Of a DNA stretch of 6,105 bases, positions 1 through 6,105 are shown one piece after another. Made by a program: the position numbers and the translations under genes. Location: positions 1 through 6,105 of the forward strand of contig JBAXRT010000154.1 in the NCBI GenBank assembly GCA_037131065.1, in the 5' to 3' direction. Every line of letters starts with the position of its first letter. The stretch's first letter is position 1. This DNA is from JBAXRT01 sp037131065 (GTDB taxonomy: Bacteria > Bacteroidota > Bacteroidia > Bacteroidales > FEN-979). Under the pieces are notes generated by a model that made no database searches, was not told where the DNA came from, and saw only the letters and a list, made by a program, of their open reading frames with translations.

Positions 1-368
1 AGTGCCTGCAAAGTACACCACCAGTATTCATCCAGGGTCTCTCCCTTCCATGCAAAAACAGGAATATCCTTTACTGCGATAGCTGCTGCCGCGTGATCCT
101 GAGTGGAGAATATATTGCAACTTGCCCACCTTACTTCGGCCCCAAGTTCGATCAGGGTCTCAATAAGAACGGCGGTCTGGATAGTCATGTGAAGAGAACC
201 GGTAATCCTTACCCCCTTGAGCGGCTTTTCAGCAGAATATTTTTTCCTTATCGCCATCAATCCCGGCATCTCTTTCTCAGCGATCTCAATCTCTTTTCTT
301 CCCCAGTCAGCCAGTTTTATATCAGCTACTTTATACTTCATATTCTTCTCAACAGCTAAGTTTTGCAT
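1..368 (-). CDS. ahcY: Adenosylhomocysteinase (S-adenosyl-L-homocysteine hydrolase), N-terminal part, cut by window edge
   Basis: This cytosolic NAD-dependent enzyme hydrolyses S-adenosylhomocysteine to adenosine and homocysteine, which removes the inhibitor of SAM methyltransferases and supplies MetH with substrate. Translating the complement gives 122 residues that match the family N-terminus. YKVADIKLADWGRKEI is at about 12-27, EKEMPGLMAIR at 31-41, the substrate-binding stretch GSLHMTIQTAVLIETL at 57-72, and STQDHAAAAIA with its conserved Asp at 88-98. WKGETLDEYWWCTLQA follows, up to the edge. The rest of the substrate domain and the NAD domain lie outside the window. The start is uncertain: ATG at 368 gives an 11-residue lead before YKVAD, which is what I recall for Bacteroidota homologues, while an in-frame ATG at 341 would remove nine residues. 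The promoter at 394-424 fits either start. The gene is transcribed away from the metH cluster. The family call is very secure from the motifs. Confidence 0.96.
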   Translation of the reverse strand, partial: MQNLAVEKNMKYKVADIKLADWGRKEIEIAEKEMPGLMAIRKKYSAEKPLKGVRITGSLHMTIQTAVLIETLIELGAEVRWASCNIFSTQDHAAAAIAVKDIPVFAWKGETLDEYWWCTLQA

Positions 369-393
369 AAATTCATTTTTTAAAATGGAAGTG

Positions 394-424
394 CAAAAAT
401 AACGAAAAAACCCGAACCTGCAAC
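394..424 (-). promoter_or_regulatory. Bacteroidota-type sigma promoter for ahcY
   Basis: Read on the minus strand, a -33 element GTTG (421-424) is followed by exactly 19 nt and then TATTTTTG (394-401). The second element is a full match to the Bacteroidota -7 consensus TAnnTTTG. The known arrangement is TTTG, about 19-21 nt, then TAnnTTTG, so only the first base of the -33 box differs. Transcription would begin near 387-390, leaving a leader of about 20 nt to the ATG at 368 or about 47 nt to the ATG at 341. This is prediction from pattern only. Confidence 0.65.
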
Positions 425-438
425 CTCCTGAAAAATCG

Positions 439-446
439 TAATTTTG
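439..446 (+). promoter_or_regulatory. Candidate -7 box for the transferase-metH-metF operon
   Basis: TAATTTTG is a full match to the Bacteroidota -7 consensus TAnnTTTG on the plus strand, about 50 nt upstream of the GTG start at 499. No good TTTG lies 19-21 nt further upstream, where the sequence reads around ACCTG, so the -33 side is weak. If the box is used, the 5' leader would start near 450 and contain the 7-bp tandem repeat at 461-495. This gap is the only plausible place for a promoter before the tightly packed plus-strand genes, which adds some support. Confidence 0.4.
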
Positions 447-460
447 ACCCAATAATCTCC

Positions 461-495
461 AAATCGAAAATCGTAAATCGTAAATCGAAAATAAC
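461..495. repeat. 7-bp tandem repeat, four units AAATCG(A/T) plus a degenerate fifth
   Basis: Units lie at 461-467 (AAATCGA), 468-474 (AAATCGT), 475-481 (AAATCGT) and 482-488 (AAATCGA), with a decayed unit AAATAAC at 489-495. A separate AAATCGT at 433-439 is 28 bp upstream of the first unit, so it keeps the same 7-bp phase across a diverged spacer. The array ends three bases before the GTG start of the phosphopantetheinyl transferase and would lie in its 5' leader. It contains TAA triplets, one of which (481-483) closes the transferase frame just upstream of its start. Confidence 0.85.
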
Positions 496-498
496 AAA

Positions 499-1167
499 GT
501 GTCCTTATTAAAAAACATTTCACTGGAAAATATCCTGTCCGTCGGTATCTGGAAAATAACCGAATCCGAACAGGAACTGCGTTCTCTGCTGGAAAAAACC
601 CATCCCGGGCCTTTGGCTGCCGATTCATTTAAAAATGAGTCCCGGCGGAAACAGTGGATGGCATCAAGGATTGTTCTCTCTTTACTCCTTGAGAATTCCT
701 CCCCCGAAACCAGTTATAATGAACATGGGAAACCATTGCTTAAAAACAACTCCCATTCTATTTCGCTCTCCCACTCAGGCGAACTGGCTGCCGCTGCAGT
801 TAGCCTCCGTTTTCCCGTAGGCATTGACATTGAAATGATCAGGGATCGTGTAACCCGCGTAGCCAGACGCTTTATGAATGAAGCCGAGCTCTCTTCCCTT
901 AACAGCCAGGACCGGCTGGAGAAGCTTCATGTATATTGGGGAGCCAAGGAATCTTTATACAAACTGGGCGGAAATCCGGAGGTTGATTTCAGAAAAGATA
1001 TAACCATCAGATCCTTTGATTACTTTTGCAGTCCCGTACAGACTTGCCAGGCTTCCATGATCAGGGACAATATTATGAGGGTCTATCCCGTATATTATGA
1101 GAAAATCGGTGGTTATATGTTAGTATTTACATATGATAACGGAATGCCGGATGACCTAATGACTTAA
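499..1167 (+). CDS. 4'-phosphopantetheinyl transferase, Sfp/AcpT superfamily
   Basis: Enzymes of this family move the 4'-phosphopantetheine arm of coenzyme A onto a conserved serine of acyl- or peptidyl-carrier proteins, in the cytosol and with Mg2+. The 222 residues show the superfamily signatures in order: an N-terminal GIWKI strand (16-20), YNEHGKPLL (73-81), SLSHSG (89-94), the metal-binding GIDIE with D110 and E112, and WGAKESLYK (147-155) with K150, E151 and K155. Ser152 stands where Ala is common. Length suits the Sfp-like class rather than the roughly 120-residue AcpS. GTG at 499 is the only reasonable start: a TAA at 481-483 closes the frame upstream, and the next Met, residue 54, would lose the N-terminal domain. 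The last five residues (DDLMT) and the stop are encoded by an 8-bp tandem repeat. The target carrier protein (fatty-acid ACP or a specialised pathway) cannot be told from here. It is the first gene of the apparent operon, with metH 20 bp downstream. Confidence 0.9.
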   Translation: MSLLKNISLENILSVGIWKITESEQELRSLLEKTHPGPLAADSFKNESRRKQWMASRIVLSLLLENSSPETSYNEHGKPLLKNNSHSISLSHSGELAAAAVSLRFPVGIDIEMIRDRVTRVARRFMNEAELSSLNSQDRLEKLHVYWGAKESLYKLGGNPEVDFRKDITIRSFDYFCSPVQTCQASMIRDNIMRVYPVYYEKIGGYMLVFTYDNGMPDDLMT

Positions 1168-1194
1168 TGACCTAATGACTTTTTTTAATGACCC
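1151..1194. repeat. 8-bp tandem repeat AATGAC(C/T)T across the transferase stop and metH start
   Basis: Units are ATGACCT (1151-1157, first base missing), AATGACTT (1158-1165), AATGACCT (1166-1173) and AATGACTT (1174-1181). Five extra T residues (1182-1186) follow, then a last copy AATGACCC (1187-1194) that contains the metH ATG at 1188. The third base of the motif alternates regularly between CCT and CTT. Each junction makes TAATGA, a stop codon overlapping an ATG, at 1157, 1165 and 1173. The unit is unrelated in sequence to the 7-bp repeat at 461-495 on the other side of the transferase gene. Confidence 0.9.
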
Positions 1195-4100
1195 CCACCC
1201 TCCAGAATGAAATAAAAAACCGGATCCTCTTGCTCGACGGAGCCATGGGAACCATGGTCCAGCGGTATAATCTCGAAGAAGAAGCTTACCGGGGTGAGCG
1301 GTTCAGGGATTTTGGATACAGCCTGAAAGGGAATAACGATATCCTCGTTCTTACCCAACCGCAGGTGATCCGTGAAATTCATGATCTTTACCTTAAAGCC
1401 GGTTCCGACATCATTGAGACCGATACCTTCAATGCCAACCGGATCTCCCAGGGGGATTACCACCTGGAAGAGTTTGTCTATGAACTGAATGTGGCTGCAG
1501 CCCGCCTCGCAAAAGAAGCCACTGACCGGATCATGGCGTTGGATCCTGGCAAACCCAGGTGGGTCGCAGGGTCCATTGGCCCTACCAACAAAACAGCCTC
1601 CATGTCGCCCGACGTTCAGAACCCGGCATTCAGGGCTGTCTCTTTCGATGATCTCTATCATGCTTACCGGGAACAGGCCCGGGGACTGATCGACGGTGGT
1701 GCCGATCTTCTCATGGTTGAGACCATCTTCGATACCCTCAATGCAAAAGCCGCGCTCATTGCCATCTTTGATGAACTGGATTCCCGACGCACGGATGGTA
1801 ATCCTGAAATCAATATTCCGGTCATCGCATCCGTCACCATTTCCGACGCCAGCGGCAGAACTCTTTCCGGCCAGACCCTTGAGGCGTTTCTTAATTCAAT
1901 TTCCCATTTCGACCTCTTTGCCATAGGACTTAATTGCTCCCTGGGCGCAAAAGAACTTCGCCCATACCTCGAAGAACTTTCATTGAAAGCTAGCCTCCCT
2001 GTGATTGCCTACCCCAATGCTGGGCTCCCCAACCAGTTCGGGGAGTATGACCAGTCGCCGGAAGAGATGGCAGGGTATATCCGTGATTTCCTGGAAAACA
2101 GGTTCGTGAACCTTGTGGGAGGCTGTTGCGGAACTACGCCAGAACATATACGCCATTTCGCTGAGATCATTTCCGGTGCGCCTGTACGTCAGGTTCCGAA
2201 AGTTACACACGAACTCCGCTTGAGCGGCCTCGAACCCCTTACGATATTCAAGGGAAGTAACTTCATCAACATTGGGGAACGTACCAACGTGAGCGGTTCA
2301 CGAAAATTTGCACGCCTCATTAAAGAGGAGAAATATGAAGAGGCGATGTCTGTTGCCCGTCACCAGGTTGAAAACGGCGCACAGGTAATCGACATAAGCA
2401 TGGATGAAGCCATGCTGGATGGTGAAAAGGCAATGGTGAATTTCCTTAACATGATCGCATCCGATCCCGATATCGCCCGTGTCCCCGTCATGATAGATTC
2501 CTCGAATTTCAGGATCATTGAAGGAGGTCTTAAATGCATTCAGGGAAAACCCATCGTAAACTCCATCAGCCTGAAAGAGGGGGAAGCCTCCTTCAGGAAG
2601 CAAGCCCTGCTCCTGAGAAAATTCGGCGCCGCCACTGTCATTATGTCCTTTGATGAAGAGGGACAGGCATCAACTTTTGAACGGCGTATTGAGATTGCCC
2701 GCCGCGCTTATCAGATCCTTACGCGTGAACTCCGCTTCCCTCCGGAGGATATTATCTTCGATCCCAACATCCTTACCATTGCAACAGGGCTCAGTGAGCA
2801 TAATAATTATGCAGTGGATTTTCTCAATGCCACCCGCTGGATTAAAGAAAACCTGCCTTATGCCCGGGTGAGCGGCGGGATCAGCAATCTCTCCTTCTCA
2901 TTTAGAGGAAATGATCCTCTCCGCGAAATCATGCACTCCGTATTCCTCTACCACGCCATCCGGGCGGGTCTCGACATGGGGATCGTTAATGCCGGAGCCC
3001 TGCCCGTTTATGATGATATTCCGAAAGAAACATTAAAGCTTGTCGAGGATGTTATCATGAACCGGAGGAAAGATGGCACGGAACGATTGCTGGCCTTTGC
3101 CGAGAATATGAAAGATCCCGGGAAAAAAGCTTTAAAGGAGGAGGAGTGGAGAAGCCTTGATGTAAGAGAGCGGCTGCAACACTCCCTCGTCAAAGGAATA
3201 ACCGACTACATCGACCAGGATATCGATGAGGCCATGCCCCGGTTTGATCTTGCACTGAAGATCATTGAAGGACCCCTGATGAATGGGATGAACCAGGTCG
3301 GCGATCTTTTCGGAAGCGGAAAGATGTTCCTTCCCCAGGTTGTTAAAAGTGCACGGGTTATGAAAAAGGCAGTTGCCCGGCTTCTTCCCAGGCTTGAGAA
3401 AGAGAAAGCTGAAAATCTCGCCTCCGGTAATTCCGGGGGTAAGATCCTTCTTGCAACAGTAAAGGGAGATGTTCACGATATCGGGAAAAATATTGTCGGC
3501 GTAGTCCTTGCCTGCAACAACTACGAGGTTATCGATCTCGGCGTGATGGTGCCAGCCGACCGGATCCTCCAGGAAGCAAGAGCCCAGAAAGCAGATATGA
3601 TCGGCCTGAGCGGGTTGATCACCCCATCCCTGGAAGAGATGGTGCATGTCGCCCGTGAAATGGAACGGATGAAATTTACCATCCCTCTGCTGATCGGGGG
3701 AGCCACAACATCGGAGATCCATACGGCAGTGAAAATCGAGCCGGGATACTCAGGTCCTGTAATCCATGTAAAGGATGCATCGAAAGCCGTTGGCATCGTT
3801 GCAAACCTCATCTCAGGTGAAACCAGGGATCAGGTTTCTGCATCATTCCGCAAAAAATACCAGGATTTCCGTAACCAGTATGATAAAAAGGGAGATTATA
3901 CTTACATAACCCTGGGCGAAGCCCGCAAAAACAAGCTGAAACTTGACTGGAAAAATGCGAGGATAACCAAACCTCAATTCCTGGGAGATAAAGTCTTTGT
4001 TGATTACCCCCTTGCTGAACTCCGTGACTACATCGACTGGACATTCTTTTTTCACGCCTGGAAAATGAACGGGAAATATCCGGCCATCCTCAAAGACCCG

Positions 4101-4877
4101 GTCAAGGGGGAAGAAGCACGTAAACTTTTCGAAGATGCCAGCAGGTTGCTCGATGAAGTCATCCGGAAGAAAATGGTTATTGCCCGAGGAGTGATAGGTC
4201 TTTATCCCGCTAATTCGGTGGGAGACGATGTTGAGGTCTATGCCGATGAATCCAGGAACACAATGCTTGCCACTTTCAGGTTCCTCCGGAATCAGCAGCA
4301 AAAGGAACCGGGACAACTGAACCTGTCGCTGGCCGACTTCATTGCTCCCCGCGAATCGGGAATAGCCGATTATATCGGATGCTTTGCCGTGACTGCCGGT
4401 CTTGGTGTGGAAGAGTGGGTAAGCCAGTATGAACAGGAACTCGACGACTATAACGCAATTATGATCAAGATCCTGGCCGACCGTCTTGCCGAGGCATTTG
4501 CTGAAAAAATGCATGAACTCGTCAGAAAGGATTTCTGGGGATATGCTCACGGGGAAGATCTCCAGGTCCATGATATGATCCGCGAAGCATACCAGGGTAT
4601 CCGGCCAGCACCGGGATATCCCGCATGCCCGGAACATTCCGAAAAAAGAGTAATCTTCGACCTGCTTAAAGCGGATAAACAGGTCGATATCAAGCTGACT
4701 GAAAATTTTGCCATGTACCCTGGCGCCTCAGTATCCGGTTACTATTTTTCACATCCGGGGTCCCAGTATTTCAGCCTCGGCCGGATCAGCAAAGACCAGG
4801 TTAACGATTATGCAAAACGAAAAAGTATTAGTTTTGAAATGGCTGAAAAATTCCTTGCTACTAATCTGAATTATTGA
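1188..4877 (+). CDS. metH: Cobalamin-dependent methionine synthase, full length
   Basis: Cytosolic MetH transfers the methyl group of 5-methyl-tetrahydrofolate, through methylcobalamin, to homocysteine to make methionine. All modules are present in 1229 residues, the usual length. The homocysteine domain (about 10-325) has LDGAMGTM and the zinc ligands C250, C313 and C314 in GLNC and GGCCGT. The folate domain (about 355-615) has GERTNVSGSRKF and NAGALPVYDDIP. The cobalamin cap is at about 655-745. The B12 domain (about 750-875) has DVHDIG, where H763 is the lower cobalt ligand and D761 and S814 are the relay residues. The reactivation domain (about 905-1215) has the SAM-binding RPAPGYPACP with Y1144, so oxidised cofactor should be repaired by SAM plus an electron donor such as flavodoxin. 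No key residue is missing. ATG at 1188 gives the normal short lead before LLLDGAMGTM. There is no Shine-Dalgarno sequence and no room for a cobalamin riboswitch in the 20-bp upstream gap. metF begins 3 bp after the stop. Confidence 0.98.
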   Translation: MTPTLQNEIKNRILLLDGAMGTMVQRYNLEEEAYRGERFRDFGYSLKGNNDILVLTQPQVIREIHDLYLKAGSDIIETDTFNANRISQGDYHLEEFVYELNVAAARLAKEATDRIMALDPGKPRWVAGSIGPTNKTASMSPDVQNPAFRAVSFDDLYHAYREQARGLIDGGADLLMVETIFDTLNAKAALIAIFDELDSRRTDGNPEINIPVIASVTISDASGRTLSGQTLEAFLNSISHFDLFAIGLNCSLGAKELRPYLEELSLKASLPVIAYPNAGLPNQFGEYDQSPEEMAGYIRDFLENRFVNLVGGCCGTTPEHIRHFAEIISGAPVRQVPKVTHELRLSGLEPLTIFKGSNFINIGERTNVSGSRKFARLIKEEKYEEAMSVARHQVENGAQVIDISMDEAMLDGEKAMVNFLNMIASDPDIARVPVMIDSSNFRIIEGGLKCIQGKPIVNSISLKEGEASFRKQALLLRKFGAATVIMSFDEEGQASTFERRIEIARRAYQILTRELRFPPEDIIFDPNILTIATGLSEHNNYAVDFLNATRWIKENLPYARVSGGISNLSFSFRGNDPLREIMHSVFLYHAIRAGLDMGIVNAGALPVYDDIPKETLKLVEDVIMNRRKDGTERLLAFAENMKDPGKKALKEEEWRSLDVRERLQHSLVKGITDYIDQDIDEAMPRFDLALKIIEGPLMNGMNQVGDLFGSGKMFLPQVVKSARVMKKAVARLLPRLEKEKAENLASGNSGGKILLATVKGDVHDIGKNIVGVVLACNNYEVIDLGVMVPADRILQEARAQKADMIGLSGLITPSLEEMVHVAREMERMKFTIPLLIGGATTSEIHTAVKIEPGYSGPVIHVKDASKAVGIVANLISGETRDQVSASFRKKYQDFRNQYDKKGDYTYITLGEARKNKLKLDWKNARITKPQFLGDKVFVDYPLAELRDYIDWTFFFHAWKMNGKYPAILKDPVKGEEARKLFEDASRLLDEVIRKKMVIARGVIGLYPANSVGDDVEVYADESRNTMLATFRFLRNQQQKEPGQLNLSLADFIAPRESGIADYIGCFAVTAGLGVEEWVSQYEQELDDYNAIMIKILADRLAEAFAEKMHELVRKDFWGYAHGEDLQVHDMIREAYQGIRPAPGYPACPEHSEKRVIFDLLKADKQVDIKLTENFAMYPGASVSGYYFSHPGSQYFSLGRISKDQVNDYAKRKSISFEMAEKFLATNLNY

Positions 4878-4880
4878 AAA

Positions 4881-5837
4881 ATGAAAGTAATAGATATTTT
4901 AAACCAATCTGAAAAAACCCTTTTCTCCTTTGAATTGCTGCCTCCGCTGAGGGGCCATAATATTAGCCGTATCTACCATACCGTCGATCCGTTGATGGAG
5001 TTCAATCCCTCTTTTATCAACGTAACCTACCACCAGGAAGAGGTAGTGTATAAAAAACACAAAAGCGGCCTGCTTGAAAAGAAGACCATCAGGAAACGGC
5101 CCGGAACTGTTGCCATTTCTGCCGCCATCAAGTATAAATACCCTTCGGTTGAAGTGGTTCCGCATCTTATCTGCGGAGGATTTACAAGGGAAGAGACTGA
5201 ATATGCCCTCATCGATTTTCATTACCTGGGTATCGACAACATTCTCGCTCTCCGCGGAGATGCTCCTAAAAATATCCGGACCTTCATCCCGGAAAAGGAT
5301 GGTCATGCCTTTGCCAATGAACTGGTGGATCAGATCGTCTGTATGAACAAGGGAAAATACCTTGATGATGATCTGCTTAATACCTTTGCCACCAATTTCT
5401 GTGTCGGGGTGGCAGGATATCCTGAAAAACACATCGAGTCGCCGAACCTCGCCTATGACCTGAAATACCTGAAGGGTAAGGTCGATGCCGGAGCAGAATA
5501 CATAATCACCCAGATGTTCTACGACAACCAGAAATATTTCGATTTTGTAAGTGCCTGCAGGAAAGAGGGTATTACGGTGCCAATTGTTCCTGGCCTGAAA
5601 CCCATCTGCACGATGAAAGAGATTAATGTCCTTCCCCAGATTTTTAATATTGATATCCCGGAAGATCTCGTAAAAGAAATCCAGAAATGCAAAACCAATG
5701 AAGAGGCTTTCCAGGCCGGAATTGAATGGAGCATAAACCAGTCTCGTGAACTGGTGAAATTCGGTGTTCCCGTTCTCCACTATTTTACTGTCGGGATCGC
5801 CGAAAATATCCGGCAGATTGCCAAGGCTGTTTTCTAA
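4881..5837 (+). CDS. metF: Methylenetetrahydrofolate reductase
   Basis: MetF is a cytosolic FAD enzyme that reduces 5,10-methylene-tetrahydrofolate to 5-methyl-tetrahydrofolate, the methyl donor used by MetH next door. The 318 residues form the expected TIM-barrel catalytic unit without the eukaryotic regulatory domain. SFELLPP carries the proton-donor Glu (E18), followed by NVTYH (48-51), the pterin/flavin loop ALRGDAPK with D127, AGYPEKH (178-184), TQMFYD (210-215) with Q211, and VPGLKPI (236-242). The C-terminal LHYFTVG (299-305) replaces the HFYTLN of the enterobacterial enzyme. The ATG lies 3 bp after the metH stop, without a Shine-Dalgarno sequence, so the two are surely co-transcribed and perhaps translationally coupled. 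The next gene starts 11 bp after the TAA. Sequence alone does not show whether NADH, NADPH or another donor is used. Confidence 0.97.
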   Translation: MKVIDILNQSEKTLFSFELLPPLRGHNISRIYHTVDPLMEFNPSFINVTYHQEEVVYKKHKSGLLEKKTIRKRPGTVAISAAIKYKYPSVEVVPHLICGGFTREETEYALIDFHYLGIDNILALRGDAPKNIRTFIPEKDGHAFANELVDQIVCMNKGKYLDDDLLNTFATNFCVGVAGYPEKHIESPNLAYDLKYLKGKVDAGAEYIITQMFYDNQKYFDFVSACRKEGITVPIVPGLKPICTMKEINVLPQIFNIDIPEDLVKEIQKCKTNEEAFQAGIEWSINQSRELVKFGVPVLHYFTVGIAENIRQIAKAVF

Positions 5838-5848
5838 TTTTCCAGTGT

Positions 5849-6105
5849 ATGACCATCTATTCAACCCTTTGTAAAAAAATTAAGACAGGGAAAAAGAGTT
5901 TCGCCGTCCTGGTCGACCCGGACAAGACCAACGCCAATTCCCTTGAAAAACTGGCAAAGATCGCTGTCAAAGCGGGGGTTGATTATTTCTTTTTCGGCGG
6001 CAGCCTGCTCACCAGCAACAACCAGGAGAGCCTGATATCCTGCCTGAAAAACAGCTGTGAGATCCCGGTTCTGCTCTTCTCGGGCAACAGCCTTAAGCTC
6101 ACGAA
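5849..6105 (+). CDS. Geranylgeranylglyceryl/heptaprenylglyceryl phosphate synthase (GGGPS/PcrB family), N-terminal part, cut by window edge
   Basis: The family joins a polyprenyl diphosphate to sn-glycerol-1-phosphate by an ether bond, the first committed step of archaeal membrane lipids. Bacterial members occur in Firmicutes (PcrB, heptaprenyl) and Bacteroidota. The 85 codons seen here have the family's first strands and loops: FAVLVDPDK (18-26) with the substrate/Mg2+-binding aspartates D23 and D25, then AGVDYFFFGGSLLTS (42-56), and CEIPVLLFSGN (70-80). In that last motif FSG replaces the FPG I would expect. ATG at 5849 is 11 bp after the metF stop and gives the normal N-terminus. The gene is the fourth of the packed plus-strand run and continues out of the window. 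Chain length and true product cannot be judged from this part, and the role in bacteria of this phylum is poorly defined. Confidence 0.9.
   Translation, partial: MTIYSTLCKKIKTGKKSFAVLVDPDKTNANSLEKLAKIAVKAGVDYFFFGGSLLTSNNQESLISCLKNSCEIPVLLFSGNSLKLT

Noticed and set aside
93..402. Small plus-strand open frames opposite ahcY
   Set aside because: They overlap the strongly conserved ahcY coding sequence on the other strand, and their translations show no motif.
431..445. A small inverted repeat, AAAAT-CGTA-ATTTT
   Set aside because: The stem is five A/T pairs with a 4-nt loop and would be unstable. The sequence is better explained by the heptamer relic next to the -7 box.
461..495. A possible CRISPR or iteron array
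   Set aside because: The units are 7 bp with no spacers, there is no cas or replication gene, and the array is only about 35 bp long. It is a simple tandem repeat.
1179..1187. A T-run after the transferase stop that could suggest a terminator
   Set aside because: No GC-rich inverted repeat precedes it. The upstream bases are the direct octamer repeat, and metH begins immediately after.
3135..3146. A strong Shine-Dalgarno-like run (AAGGAGGAGGAG) inside metH, in the linker between the folate domain and the cobalamin cap
   Set aside because: It encodes Lys-Glu-Glu-Glu of a charged linker and is not followed by an in-frame ATG at a suitable distance. Bacteroidota make little use of Shine-Dalgarno pairing, so an internal start making a separate B12 half is not supported.
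3843..4637. A 264-codon open frame on the minus strand inside metH
   Set aside because: It lies opposite the conserved reactivation domain of metH, has no recognisable motif, and is explained by sense-strand codon use.
4899..5864. A 321-codon open frame on the minus strand opposite metF and the start of the next gene
   Set aside because: It mirrors a highly conserved metF frame almost end to end, its translation resembles no family I know, and it has no promoter or start context. It is a shadow of the sense codons.

Overview
The window looks like chromosomal DNA from a Bacteroidota bacterium, probably from the Bacteroidales or a nearby order. Four signs point there. The proteins have the sequence style of that phylum. 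No start codon has a convincing Shine-Dalgarno sequence. Two copies of the phylum's TAnnTTTG promoter box sit in the one real intergenic gap. A bacterial geranylgeranylglyceryl-phosphate-synthase-like gene is also present. The assignment is an inference from sequence features; no search was run.

Layout: the left edge (1-368, minus strand) holds the N-terminal third or so of adenosylhomocysteinase (ahcY), cut by the window boundary. A 130-bp divergent intergenic region (369-498) carries a good minus-strand promoter for ahcY, a plus-strand -7 box, and a 7-bp tandem repeat that runs up to the next gene. Four plus-strand genes follow with gaps of 20, 3 and 11 bp. They are a 4'-phosphopantetheinyl transferase (499-1167, GTG start), full-length cobalamin-dependent methionine synthase metH (1188-4877), methylenetetrahydrofolate reductase metF (4881-5837), and the first 85 codons of a geranylgeranylglyceryl/heptaprenylglyceryl phosphate synthase (5849 to the right edge). 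No terminator or large gap separates them, so they read as one operon.

Three genes close the methyl cycle. MetF makes 5-methyl-tetrahydrofolate, MetH uses it to methylate homocysteine, and AhcY, transcribed divergently, releases homocysteine from S-adenosylhomocysteine. The phosphopantetheinyl transferase (carrier-protein activation) and the prenylglyceryl phosphate synthase (ether-lipid type chemistry) have no direct metabolic link to the cycle and frame the metH-metF pair.

The most unusual DNA is at the two ends of the transferase gene. A 7-bp tandem repeat precedes its start. An unrelated 8-bp tandem repeat encodes its last five residues and stop codon, and a degenerate last copy contains the metH start codon. 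I see no undescribed defence, mobile or RNA system. The window is mostly ordinary core metabolism.
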